From contig NZ_JACARE010000032.1 in NCBI RefSeq assembly GCF_013386765.1, forward strand, positions 72,076-136,075: 64,000 nucleotides of DNA, given 5' to 3'. The notes beneath the pieces are model-generated. The model was not told where the DNA came from. It ran no database searches and saw only the letters and a list, made by a program, of their open reading frames with translations. The stretch is from Pseudomonas yamanorum. GTDB taxonomy: Bacteria > Pseudomonadota > Gammaproteobacteria > Pseudomonadales > Pseudomonadaceae. Positions 17,301-25,172 of the stretch are shown in pieces. How positions within the stretch are numbered: the stretch's first letter is position 1; each line of letters begins with the position of its first letter. Both the position numbers and the translations under genes were made by a program.

Positions 17301-19529
17301 CTGATAGCGCTTGCGCAGCGGGCGCGAAGCACTCGCAAGCCACGCCGGCAATGTGTTGGCCTGGGCCACCGCCAGGCGCAACACACTGATATTGGCGAAC
17401 GCCTGGGCACGCGCGGTGCTGAGGGGCAGACGCAGGCTGTCGGCCAGCTCGCGGGCGAGCAAGGTGCGTGTCAGCGCCAGGTCCGTGACCTCGCTGAACG
17501 GTCGCCCGCCCTGGCCTACCCAACGGTCGGTCTGCGCGTAGCGATTGATCTGTTCCTTGAACGGATCGGACAACACGTTGCCTTCCATCGCCTCGTAGTA
17601 CACGAGTGTCGGCTCGCTGGCCGCCAGTGCCTGGATTACTTCGCGGGCATCCCGCCGTTGATCCTGCGGGATGCAGTGCCAGAGCATCGAACCGTCCGGG
17701 CTCTTGAGGCTCGCGTCAAGGCTGGCGGACAACTTATCCAGCGAGCCGAAGGCCTGAAAGCCACCGTACTTTCCAGGCACCTGGAGCACCACAGGTTGCA
17801 AGCGTTCAGGATGGCTGAAGGCTTCCCGGGTGGTGACGACCAGCACCCCGAGCAATCGGTAGAGCGGCTGCCGCGCGCGCCCGATGGACAGTTGCAGGAC
17901 CCGGGTGGTGCTGGCCGCCCGGTCGCTGGCGAGTGGCGCTGTGTACACCTCGGTCAGCAACATGCGCTCGACCTCATCCAGCAACCCCAGCCGATAGTAA
18001 AGGTGCGCGTCTTTGATCAAGGCCAAACGCTGGGCATTGAGCCGTTGTACGCCTCGACTGGAGGTCGAACCGGGCCGTTTTTCCAGCCAGAAAGCCCTGT
18101 CGCCCAACCGATGTTCCTGACCATCCTGCATCCCGTGCAGCGTCTCTACGTGTTCAAGCCATTGCCTTTGCAAGGTTTCAACCTCGCTGAAAGGCCGGTA
18201 GTCCTGGCTCAGGTCGGAAGGGTTCAGCAACGCCAACAAGCCTTGCTCATGACGCCGCACCAACGCCTCGGCGGTGCCCATGGCCAGACCCGGCGTCAGT
18301 GCGGCGCAGCTGACTTGCGACGCCCGGCGCTGGCGGTCCCACTCCAGCAGTTGCTCCACGGCTACGCGCAACAGTTCGTCGGCAGGCGACCGACGCCGGG
18401 CCTGTTCAACCCGGCGCAATCGTTGGGACGCGCTCCACGAGACGCTTCCCCGATCAATACTCACCCTGGATGCATGACGCGCCAACAGGCAGTCCCGTTC
18501 GTTGTCCCGCTGAAGGTCCAACTGCGCCAACGCGCTGTGCCTGAGTGCATCCCCTGCCAACGTCGGCCCACGGTGTACCCTGAAATCCTCCGCCAACCCG
18601 TGCCGACGCCGCAGGGGCAACTGCTGCCAGAGGGTAGCTCGGTGTACACCGTTGATCAGTGCGGGCAACTTGAGCTGCATCTGGGCCAGGCTGGTGAACT
18701 CGTGAAACCACTGGCCAAGCCCTGGCAGGTAAACCACCTGGCGTTTGTCCAGGGCGTCTCCCGAACGGTAGATATGCAGCGCGCCGGCCAGGGGCACTTC
18801 GCTCCCGGCCTCCGACGGCCACAGCACCGGGCTGACCTGCAAGCGCTCCCAGGCACCGCCAGCCTGCGTACGGGCCTGCGGAGTCGGCGCATCGAGAATG
18901 CCCAGCGCCATGGCAAACCCATGATCCGACAAGTCGTACAGCGCATGGGCGAGGTACGCACGTTCAGCGAAGGCCTCGAGGTGCACTTGCACCCACCGCT
19001 CCTCCCGGGACAGCGCGCTGCCAAATGCCAACCCTTGCCAATAACCGGACATCGCTGCCTGGATTTGCCCAGGCAAATCCAGGGCATTGACCTTGTGCAA
19101 CACCTCGCTGACGCTGAACGGCAATGTACCTGTGGTATCACCTTGAAGGCTCAGGGTGGTGTAGCGATTGATGTTGATCGGGAACTGCGGGTTATCCAGC
19201 AGGCCCAGTGCCCGGTCGGTGAGGCTATCCACCGCCTGCGGCCCGCCCGGCGTCACCGGCTCGCTGAACAGCAGGCGGTCGGGGTCGAGGTCGAACGCTT
19301 CACGCAGCGCCTTGCGCACCACACGATGGATACTCGGCGCCTGTTCCAGCAACCGCCGCAGCTGCCTGTTGGCCTCGCGGCAGCGCACTTGGGCGCCCCG
19401 CAGCTGGTTGATGAACCGGCTGGGCCTGGGGCTTGATTCAATCCTGCGGGTCAGACGGTGACGAAGGCGTGCCAGCTCGTCCAGGGCGTCATCGGGGTCA
19501 GGTTGGGGAGAATCGGGGTCGGTAGTCAT
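14307..19529 (-). CDS. giant dermonecrotic-toxin-like (DUF6543) protein
   Basis: This is a 1740-residue protein. It resembles the large DUF6543 / dermonecrotic-toxin-domain proteins that are frequent and variable in pseudomonads; this is from pattern memory, not a search. There is no signal peptide, and the N-terminus is acidic then Arg-rich and helical. The body to about residue 1050 is Leu/Arg/Gln-rich and mostly helical. Hydrophobic stretches occur near 1055-1085 (GWGAIWPFSLGPLWIMAQV), 1170 and 1198-1222 (ATGFAALILIADVAMTLFPL); such helices in toxins can insert in membranes. A Pro/Gly-rich linker near 1345-1380 separates a C-terminal part that may be the variable effector. No immunity or secretion gene is adjacent. 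Cytotoxic function is inference. Confidence 0.8.
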   Translation of the reverse strand: MTTDPDSPQPDPDDALDELARLRHRLTRRIESSPRPSRFINQLRGAQVRCREANRQLRRLLEQAPSIHRVVRKALREAFDLDPDRLLFSEPVTPGGPQAVDSLTDRALGLLDNPQFPININRYTTLSLQGDTTGTLPFSVSEVLHKVNALDLPGQIQAAMSGYWQGLAFGSALSREERWVQVHLEAFAERAYLAHALYDLSDHGFAMALGILDAPTPQARTQAGGAWERLQVSPVLWPSEAGSEVPLAGALHIYRSGDALDKRQVVYLPGLGQWFHEFTSLAQMQLKLPALINGVHRATLWQQLPLRRRHGLAEDFRVHRGPTLAGDALRHSALAQLDLQRDNERDCLLARHASRVSIDRGSVSWSASQRLRRVEQARRRSPADELLRVAVEQLLEWDRQRRASQVSCAALTPGLAMGTAEALVRRHEQGLLALLNPSDLSQDYRPFSEVETLQRQWLEHVETLHGMQDGQEHRLGDRAFWLEKRPGSTSSRGVQRLNAQRLALIKDAHLYYRLGLLDEVERMLLTEVYTAPLASDRAASTTRVLQLSIGRARQPLYRLLGVLVVTTREAFSHPERLQPVVLQVPGKYGGFQAFGSLDKLSASLDASLKSPDGSMLWHCIPQDQRRDAREVIQALAASEPTLVYYEAMEGNVLSDPFKEQINRYAQTDRWVGQGGRPFSEVTDLALTRTLLARELADSLRLPLSTARAQAFANISVLRLAVAQANTLPAWLASASRPLRKRYQRLHTHYLASASALEQELGHVLPSLEVFARKTLVEGLKREGLPSLLDIDTPFLDMPDDVSTHWESHPQRPAGDSGVRTVISQERHTYSLLQLALHNLDAEAPWTRQRLHYSHYLEPLWAQHLPAEDLTRLIAGLDLAGQYERLITRTFYPDASGAPASLPTALLERPWLQRARRDHFSARQQGLSEGALSAFSTALAARTPEDLKRNGHHLQLCCVHLAALTLEQPRHVAGVLVIDDRVLGKTLLYWPAVKGYPPLTEHDSVAAARQALMTAALSPGNLEVLAQSIAPGWEAQALESYPVAVRPTRGTPDRTYQTLSGWGAIWPFSLGPLWIMAQVLRGWFAVRRSQPAAALVEIEKEIREQIEQAPQQWLGITPTTGGDLLRMLTHARVLAMQRDVQAVANSARDLVSYRQLRLGEQSAARVRGLLSFIPGVSVGVNLYEVLSAARRFHHSSDARDGIATGFAALILIADVAMTLFPLGKGVPKPGLPVRRVSMVSALNVIRRSPRLPGGGSINPGFARVAKGFRGVEVYRKDLTLEGAVPLNGPINKGSHVKGGQQFVAEDSHAYPVYRRRDESALRLKNARDSGQNELLLTIEEPGEWLLGADAPPTPRAGPSSGIRRPWEAPAGGTEWVAPSASHVERVERQPPLASTHWHPWGRQLNEQAVPEISASRQLHRVPGAPGYDAVKLGSHYYELLPNGSTVPDGVIFLRAPELPSAIARDELARWLIPGVISEQPIPATWGGNQAWIPREPLFSHPLSTSVGMAFPGLTQASQRFVTERLIELADSGRSMTATRILNIRATLDDWLPPAPALAGQTDDLLRMLRPVSRRRQVSVNIGLAGQAPGLERVDFQPPTALDPRLFAHTARALDNARPLAAQAAVRSVLERQGFVLQTLRKGSPATLVNFVCTHPKSNNLYYVLTRWTETPSIALGSGRLVQLSDAWLRSNAGSKVLGRAQAHQSVLRALAEGRLVRIVAGIHHDTRSNSATVYFVKLTDL

Positions 19530-19612
19530 GTCGCCATCGGTTCCAGATGAAAAACCGAGGGTAAGCAGCGCCTTGATCTACAGGGCCTTACATAGTTAGG
19601 CCGATCACCAGG

Positions 19613-19645
19613 CAAAAAAAAGCCCGCAGTGTGAGCGGGCGAAAA
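19613..19645 (-). terminator. intrinsic terminator after uraH
   Basis: On the minus strand GCCCGC pairs with GCGGGC over a 7-base loop and is followed by a run of T. It lies 40 bases after the uraH stop and separates it from the giant gene. Confidence 0.88.
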
Positions 19646-19685
19646 ACCAACGAAGAGCTTTGGGGGTGTGAAGCGCGGTGACGAC

Positions 19686-20039
19686 TCAGCTACCGCGATA
19701 GGTCGAGTAGCTGTAAGGCGAAATCAGCAAAGGCACATGGTAATGATCCTGCTCGGCACTGATGCCGAAGCGCAGCACCACCACATCGAGAAACGCAGGC
19801 TCGGGCAGTTGCACACCGCGGGCGCGGTAGTAATCACCGGCGCTGAACTGCAACTGGTAGACACCACTGCGGTAGTCATCGCCTTGCAGCAGCGGCGCAT
19901 CGCAGCGGCCGTCGCTGTTGGTCAAGGTACTGGCCACCAGCTCAAGCTGCGTGCCTTCGACACGGTACAGCTCAACCTTGATCGCGCTGCCGGGGCAGCC
20001 GTGCGCGGCGTCCAATACGTGTGTAGTCAAACGTCCCAT
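19686..20039 (-). CDS. uraH: 5-hydroxyisourate hydrolase (transthyretin-like)
   Basis: UraH hydrolyses 5-hydroxyisourate, the product of urate oxidation, to OHCU. The 117-residue protein starts with GRLTTHVLDAAHGCPG and ends in the diagnostic YRGS. The catalytic His, Arg and His positions (THVLD, near-central SDGRCD, DHYHVPLL) are present. There is no signal peptide, so it is cytoplasmic. It is divergent from the puuE operon and has its own terminator. An ATTGTACACAAT near-palindrome upstream suggests control with the other purine genes. Confidence 0.95.
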   Translation of the reverse strand: MGRLTTHVLDAAHGCPGSAIKVELYRVEGTQLELVASTLTNSDGRCDAPLLQGDDYRSGVYQLQFSAGDYYRARGVQLPEPAFLDVVVLRFGISAEQDHYHVPLLISPYSYSTYRGS

Positions 20040-20138
20040 AGCGTCTGCGCGCCTCCCGAAGTCAGTAAAGTGAAAGACCGCACCTTTTCAGGGCACTGAA
20101 AAGGCCGGCGATGACTGATTAAGACACTTTTCAAAAAA

Positions 20139-20150
20139 ATTGTACACAAT
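20139..20150. promoter_or_regulatory. purine operator candidate near uraH
   Basis: ATTGTACACAAT differs from a perfect palindrome only at the centre. On the minus strand it contains a TACAAT that could be the uraH -10 box. Confidence 0.5.
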
Positions 20151-20190
20151 AAATTCAACAAGCTCGTTTTCCGTTACTGGCGCCGATTCT

Positions 20191-20289
20191 TTAGGAGCGA
20201 GCTTGCTCGCGAAGATCGTCAACGATAATGCAGCGCTTCAGGGTTACCGAGGCGTTCTCAGGGTTTTCGCGAGCAAGCTCGCTCCTACA
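20191..20289. repeat. REPIN, GTAGGAGCGAGCTTGCTCGC type
   Basis: Inverted pair of the GAGCGAGCTTGCTCGC class; the left end has TTAGGAG in place of TGTAGGAG. Confidence 0.9.
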
Positions 20290-20385
20290 GTGAATGAGGT
20301 TTTTTCAATTTAGTTGACCAGTCAGGCAGGTTTCTTGCAATGCTATCCTGCAAAGACCCTGCGGAAAAAATGCAGAAATACAGGC

Positions 20386-20415
20386 TTACAAAGTGCGCAT
20401 CAAGTTGTATACAAT
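20386..20415 (+). promoter_or_regulatory. predicted puuE operon promoter with operator
   Basis: TTACAA (-35, 20386) and TACAAT (-10, 20410) are 18 bases apart. The palindrome TTGTATACAA (20405-20414) overlaps the -10, so bound regulator would block RNA polymerase. Confidence 0.6.
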
Positions 20416-20498
20416 CAGTCATCGTCGTGACGCCATCCAGTCTTTCCGCTGCCCGGCCGCCACACACACCGCTACCACGAACAAGAAGGAAGACTGCA

Positions 20499-21425
20499 GT
20501 GAGCGCTGACTACCCACGCGACCTGATCGGTTACGGCAGTAACCCTCCTCACCCACACTGGCCAGGCAAAGCCCGTATCGCCCTGTCGTTTGTACTCAAC
20601 TACGAGGAAGGCGGCGAGCGCAATATCCTGCATGGCGACAAAGAGTCGGAAGCCTTCCTCTCGGAAATGGTGTCGGCGCAGCCGCTGCAAGGCGAGCGCA
20701 ACATGAGCATGGAGTCGCTGTACGAATACGGCAGCCGGGCCGGCGTGTGGCGCATCCTCAAGCTGTTCAAGGATTTCGACATCCCGCTGACCATCTTCGC
20801 CGTGGCGATGGCCGCCCAGCGCCACCCGGACGTGATCCGTGCGATGGTCGCCGCCGGCCACGAGATCTGCAGCCACGGCTACCGCTGGATCGACTACCAA
20901 TACATGGACGAGGCCCAGGAACGCGAGCACATGCTCGAAGCGATCCGCATCCTCACCGAACTCACCGGCGAACGCCCGCTGGGCTGGTACACCGGGCGCA
21001 CCGGCCCCAACACCCGGCGGCTGGTGATGGAGGAAGGTGGCTTCCTCTACGACTGCGACACCTACGACGACGACCTGCCCTACTGGGAACCCAACAACCC
21101 GACCGGCAAGCCGCACCTGGTGATCCCCTACACCCTGGACACCAACGACATGCGCTTCACCCAGGTCCAGGGTTTCAACAAGGGCGACGACTTTTTCGAA
21201 TACCTCAAGGACGCGTTCGACGTGCTGTACGCCGAAGGCGCGGACGCCCCGAAGATGCTCTCCATCGGCTTGCACTGCCGCCTGATCGGCCGCCCGGCAC
21301 GCCTGGCCGCCCTCAAGCGCTTTATCGAATACGCCAAGGGTCATGACCAGGTGTGGTTCACCCGCCGCGTCGATATCGCCCGTCACTGGCATGACGTACA
21401 TCCTTTCCAGGGAGCCGCCAAATGA
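20499..21425 (+). CDS. puuE: allantoinase PuuE (polysaccharide-deacetylase type)
   Basis: PuuE hydrolyses allantoin to allantoate without metal, unlike the amidohydrolase-type enzyme. The 308-residue product begins DYPRDLIGYGSNPPHPHWPG and contains LSFVLNYEEGGERN, SHGYRWIDYQ and GWYTGRTGPNTRRL, all typical. I chose the GTG at 20499 for its AAGGAAGA ribosome binding site; the frame stays open upstream but into the operator region. It is the first gene of the operon puuE-uraD-alc and its stop overlaps the uraD start (ATGA). Confidence 0.95.
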   Translation: MSADYPRDLIGYGSNPPHPHWPGKARIALSFVLNYEEGGERNILHGDKESEAFLSEMVSAQPLQGERNMSMESLYEYGSRAGVWRILKLFKDFDIPLTIFAVAMAAQRHPDVIRAMVAAGHEICSHGYRWIDYQYMDEAQEREHMLEAIRILTELTGERPLGWYTGRTGPNTRRLVMEEGGFLYDCDTYDDDLPYWEPNNPTGKPHLVIPYTLDTNDMRFTQVQGFNKGDDFFEYLKDAFDVLYAEGADAPKMLSIGLHCRLIGRPARLAALKRFIEYAKGHDQVWFTRRVDIARHWHDVHPFQGAAK

Positions 21426-21937
21426 CCGCGTTCCAGACCTTGAAACCGTCGACCCTGAGCCGCGACGCATTCGTCGCAGCCTTCGCCGACATCTACGAAC
21501 ATTCGCCATGGGTGGCCGAAAAGGCCTTCGACCTGGGCCAGGACGCGTCGATCGACGAGATCGAAACCCTGCACCAGCGCATGAGCGACATCCTGTTGAG
21601 CGCCGATCACACCAGTCAACTGGCCCTGATCAACGCTCACCCGGACCTGGCCGGCAAAGCGGCCGTCCAGGGCCAACTGACCCAAGCCAGCACCGATGAG
21701 CAAGCTGGCGCGGGGATTCACCAATGCTCGAGCGACGAGTTTTCTCGCTTCACCGAGCTGAACGATGCCTACAAGGCCAAGTTCAAGTTTCCCTTCATCA
21801 TGGCGGTAAAAGGCAGCAACCGGCATCAGATCCTCGCCGCGTTTGAAACGCGCATTCACAACTCGGTAGACGCCGAGTTCAAATGCGCACTGGCCGAGAT
21901 CAATAAAATCGCGTTGTTCCGATTACTGACTCTTTAA
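21422..21937 (+). CDS. uraD: OHCU decarboxylase
   Basis: UraD decarboxylates 2-oxo-4-hydroxy-4-carboxy-5-ureidoimidazoline to S-allantoin, following UraH. The 171-residue protein has the family motif HPDLAGKAA near residue 77 with its catalytic histidine, and TELNDAYKAKFKFPFIMAVKG. It overlaps puuE by 4 bases, which indicates translational coupling. Being last in catalytic order before PuuE, the pair make and consume allantoin. Confidence 0.95.
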   Translation: MTAFQTLKPSTLSRDAFVAAFADIYEHSPWVAEKAFDLGQDASIDEIETLHQRMSDILLSADHTSQLALINAHPDLAGKAAVQGQLTQASTDEQAGAGIHQCSSDEFSRFTELNDAYKAKFKFPFIMAVKGSNRHQILAAFETRIHNSVDAEFKCALAEINKIALFRLLTL

Positions 21938-22018
21938 GCAAACCTGGCCCGAGCGATTCATGAACGCCCAGGGCCTCGCGAGCATCCCAAGCCACTCTAT
22001 TTAAGGCAGACAAGAAGA

Positions 22019-23014
22019 ATGAAAGCTTACGCCGTACCTTTCGAGAAGTTCGTCAACCTGGCCGACGCACGCCTGGGCACCAAGATCATCTCTGTCACCG
22101 ATGACTGGTTCGCCGACGCCAACCGCCTGTTCCAGCCGACCCCGGCCGTGTGGAAGGAGGGCGTTTTCGATGACAACGGCAAGTGGATGGACGGCTGGGA
22201 GTCGCGCCGCAAGCGCTTCGAAGGCTACGACAGCGCCGTGATCCGCCTGGGCGTACCGGGTTCGATCAAGGGCGTGGACATCGACACTTCATTCTTCACC
22301 GGCAACTTCCCGCCATCGGCGTCCCTGGAAGCCTGCTTCCTGGCGTCCGGCGAGCCGGATGACAACACCCAGTGGGTTGAAGTGCTGTCGGCTGTAGAGC
22401 TGCAAGGCAACAGCCATCACTTCCACGAGATCAACAACGACCAGGCCTTCAGCCACCTGCGTTTCAATATCTACCCGGACGGTGGCGTGGCCCGCCTGCG
22501 TGTGTACGGCATTCCGTTCCGCGACTGGTCGGCCGTGGGCGACAACGAACAGGTTGACCTGGCTGCGGCACTGAACGGTGGCCGTGCACTGGCCTGCTCC
22601 GATGAACACTTCGGGCGCATGAGCAACATCCTCAACCCGGGCCGTGGCATCAACATGGGCGACGGCTGGGAAACCGCACGTCGTCGTACGCCGGGCAATG
22701 ACTGGGTGATCGTCGCACTGGGCCACCCGGGCGAGATCGAGAAGATCGTGGTCGACACCCTGCACTTCAAGGGCAACTACCCGGACACCTGCTCGATCCA
22801 GGGCGCCTTTGTGAAAGGCGGCACCGACAGCCAGATTGAAACCCAATCGCTGTTCTGGCGCGAACTGCTGCCGGCGCAGAAACTGGAAATGCACGCTGAA
22901 CACACGTTTGCCGAGCAGATCAAGGCGCTGGGGCCGATCACTCACATCCGCCTGAACGTGTTCCCGGATGGTGGTGTGAGCCGCCTGCGGGTTCTCGGTA
23001 AGGTAGCGAAATAA
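22019..23014 (+). CDS. alc: allantoicase
   Basis: Allantoicase hydrolyses allantoate to ureidoglycolate and urea. The 331-residue protein shows the two repeated beta-sandwich halves of the family, each with a DGWESRR-like stretch: MDGWESRRKR near residue 58 and GDGWETARRRTPG near 218. Each half also ends in a PDGGV(A/S)RLRV motif. The repeat is visible by eye. It is 81 bases after uraD with an AAGAAG ribosome binding site, so probably in the same operon. A REPIN follows it. Confidence 0.95.
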   Translation: MKAYAVPFEKFVNLADARLGTKIISVTDDWFADANRLFQPTPAVWKEGVFDDNGKWMDGWESRRKRFEGYDSAVIRLGVPGSIKGVDIDTSFFTGNFPPSASLEACFLASGEPDDNTQWVEVLSAVELQGNSHHFHEINNDQAFSHLRFNIYPDGGVARLRVYGIPFRDWSAVGDNEQVDLAAALNGGRALACSDEHFGRMSNILNPGRGINMGDGWETARRRTPGNDWVIVALGHPGEIEKIVVDTLHFKGNYPDTCSIQGAFVKGGTDSQIETQSLFWRELLPAQKLEMHAEHTFAEQIKALGPITHIRLNVFPDGGVSRLRVLGKVAK

Positions 23015-23030
23015 GCGGCGAACCGAAATC

Positions 23031-23098
23031 TGTAGGAGCCCGGCTTGCCGGCGATGGCGGTCTCACGGACGCCATCGCCGGCAAGCCGGACTCCTACA
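23031..23098. repeat. REPIN, GTAGGAGCCCGGCTTGCCGGC type
   Basis: Inverted REP pair between alc and allA. It lies inside the presumed purine operon, so it may tune expression of the genes on each side. Confidence 0.9.
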
Positions 23099-23135
23099 CA
23101 GAAATCACATCATTCAAAAGATTAAGAAGACAGCC

Positions 23136-23639
23136 ATGCGCACACTGATGATCGAACCCCTGACCAAAGAAGCCTTCGCCCCTTTCGGAGACGTTATCGA
23201 AACCGATGGCAGCGATCACTTCATGATCAACAACGGGTCGACCATGCGCTTTCATAAACTGGCGACGGTGCAAACCGCCACGCCAGAAGACAACGCGATC
23301 ATCAGCATCTTCCGCGCCGACGCGCAGGACATGCCGCTGACCGTGTGCATGCTGGAACGACACCCGCTGGGCAGCCAGGCTTTCATTCCGCTGCTCGGCA
23401 ACCCCTTTCTGATCGTGGTCGCGCCCGTTGGCGATGAACCTGTATCGGGCTTGGTCCGCGCCTTCGTTACCAACGGCAGGCAGGGCATTAATTACCATCG
23501 CGGCGTCTGGCACCACCCGGTGCTGACGATCGAAAAGCGGGATGACTTCCTGGTGGTTGATCGCAGTGGCACAGGCAATAACTGCGATGAGCATTTTTTC
23601 AAAGAGGATGAGCGGTTGATCCTCGCCCCCCACCAATAA
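23136..23639 (+). CDS. allA: ureidoglycolate lyase
   Basis: AllA splits ureidoglycolate to glyoxylate and urea, the last step of allantoin breakdown here. The 167-residue cupin protein starts with the typical RTLMIEPLTKEAFAPFGDVIE and carries INYHRGVWHHPVL, with histidines of the active site. The NNGSTMRFH stretch is also typical. It follows alc after a REPIN and precedes the urate hydroxylase gene by 50 bases. Confidence 0.95.
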   Translation: MRTLMIEPLTKEAFAPFGDVIETDGSDHFMINNGSTMRFHKLATVQTATPEDNAIISIFRADAQDMPLTVCMLERHPLGSQAFIPLLGNPFLIVVAPVGDEPVSGLVRAFVTNGRQGINYHRGVWHHPVLTIEKRDDFLVVDRSGTGNNCDEHFFKEDERLILAPHQ

Positions 23640-23689
23640 GAGAAGGTCTGATCACTCGACGACAGAGTGACAGGCGAGAGGTAAAGACT

Positions 23690-24991
23690 GTGGAAGCACA
23701 TTTGATGGAATGGCTGAACCTTAGCGTGCGCTGGGTTCACATGATCACCGGCGTCGCCTGGATCGGCGCTTCGTTCTACTTCGTCTGGCTGGAAAACAAC
23801 CTCAATCGCGTCAACCCCAAGGACGGCCTCGCCGGGGACTTGTGGGCGATCCACGGTGGCGGTATCTACCACCTGGAAAAATACAAACTGGCCCCGCCGA
23901 CCATGCCAGACAACCTGCACTGGTTCAAATGGGAAGCCTACTTCACCTGGATGTCCGGCATCGCGCTGCTGTGCGTAGTGTTCTACGCCAACCCGACCTT
24001 GTACCTGCTAGCCCCGGGCAGCAGTCTCAGCGGTCCGGAAGGTGTGTTGCTGGGCCTCGGCTCGTTGCTGGCCGGCTGGTTCATCTACTCCTTTCTGTGC
24101 GACTCGGCCCTGGGCAAGCGCCCTGCCCTGCTCGGTTTGATCCTGTTCGTGCTGTTGATTGCCGCCGCGTACGGCTTCAGCAAAGTGTTCAGCGGCCGTG
24201 GTGCGTACCTGCATGTGGGCGCCGTAATCGGCACCATCATGGTGGGCAACGTGTTCCGCATCATCATGCCGGCCCAGCGTGCGCTGGTGGCGGCGATTGC
24301 GGAGAACCGCACACCCGACCCGGCGCTGCCGGCCAAGGGTCTGCTGCGCTCACGTCACAACAACTACTTCACCTTGCCGGTGCTGTTCATCATGATCAGC
24401 AACCACTTCCCGAGCACCTACGGCAGCCAATACAACTGGCTGATCCTGGCGGGTATCGCGGTGGCGGCGGTGTTGGTGCGTCACTATTTCAACACCCGTC
24501 ATAACAGCCAGAAATATGCCTGGACCCTGCCTGTGGGCGCGCTGGCGATGATTTGCCTGGCCTACGTGACCGGCCCAAAACCGGTGGCGACTGCACCGGA
24601 TGTGGCCAAGGCGCCAGCAGCCATCGAGTACCAGCCGCTGCCGGAAACGGCGTTGGGTGGCGGGCTTAAGCCAGCTGCGCCAGCAGCACCTGCACCGGCA
24701 CCCGCCGAAGCGGCACCGGCCCAGGCGTCGATTGATTTTGACAAGGTCCACGGGGTGATTCAGGAGCGCTGCGCGGTGTGCCATTCGGCCAAGCCCACCA
24801 GCCCGCTGTTCAGTACGGCACCGGCCGGCGTGATGTTCGATACGCCGCAGCAGATCCAGCAAATGGCGCCGCGCATCCAGGCACAGGCCGTGGCCAGCCA
24901 GATCATGCCGCTGGGCAACATCACCCAGATGACCCAGCAGGAGCGGGACTTGATTGGCACCTGGATCACTCAGGGGGCGCGTACCAACTGA
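23690..24991 (+). CDS. puuD: PuuD-type membrane urate hydroxylase with C-terminal cytochrome c domain
   Basis: This 433-residue protein has an N-terminal membrane domain (DUF989) with about eight hydrophobic segments and a C-terminal cytochrome c-like domain. The start VHMITGVAWIGASFYFVWLE is a family marker. A Pro/Ala linker near residues 320-345 leads to the heme-binding CAVCH near 363, with a possible axial Met in IMPLGNIT. Such proteins oxidise urate to 5-hydroxyisourate and pass electrons to the respiratory chain rather than making H2O2. No soluble uricase gene is seen in the window, so this fills that step. The start is GTG. Confidence 0.92.
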   Translation: MEAHLMEWLNLSVRWVHMITGVAWIGASFYFVWLENNLNRVNPKDGLAGDLWAIHGGGIYHLEKYKLAPPTMPDNLHWFKWEAYFTWMSGIALLCVVFYANPTLYLLAPGSSLSGPEGVLLGLGSLLAGWFIYSFLCDSALGKRPALLGLILFVLLIAAAYGFSKVFSGRGAYLHVGAVIGTIMVGNVFRIIMPAQRALVAAIAENRTPDPALPAKGLLRSRHNNYFTLPVLFIMISNHFPSTYGSQYNWLILAGIAVAAVLVRHYFNTRHNSQKYAWTLPVGALAMICLAYVTGPKPVATAPDVAKAPAAIEYQPLPETALGGGLKPAAPAAPAPAPAEAAPAQASIDFDKVHGVIQERCAVCHSAKPTSPLFSTAPAGVMFDTPQQIQQMAPRIQAQAVASQIMPLGNITQMTQQERDLIGTWITQGARTN

Positions 24992-25011
24992 CTGATTAAC
25001 GCAGGACCCAA

Positions 25012-25083
25012 TGTGGGAGCTGGCTTGCCTGCGATAGCGATGTTGAATTCACCGCCGCTATCGCAGGCAAGCCAGCTCCTACA
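25012..25083. repeat. REPIN, GTGGGAGCTGGCTTGCCTGC type
   Basis: Inverted REP pair between puuD and the urate permease gene. Confidence 0.9.
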
Positions 25084-25172
25084 GTTGAGAGTTGCGGTGT
25101 GCTTTGACGAATGAGTTCCACCCGGCAATTGAATGCCGAACAACACAACAATAAAAAGATTCGAGGTGTTGC

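Larger units (their letters stand above)
20040..20498. other. divergent uraH-puuE intergenic region
   Basis: This 459-base non-coding stretch holds two operator-like palindromes (near 20139 and 20404), a REPIN (20191-20289) and predicted promoters for both flanking genes. I see no open frame with coding character. Confidence 0.7.

Noticed and set aside
17244..19436. 730-residue plus-strand open frame opposite the giant toxin-like gene
   Set aside because: Arg/Gln/Pro-rich and without domain features, while the minus-strand frame is far longer, unbroken and family-like.
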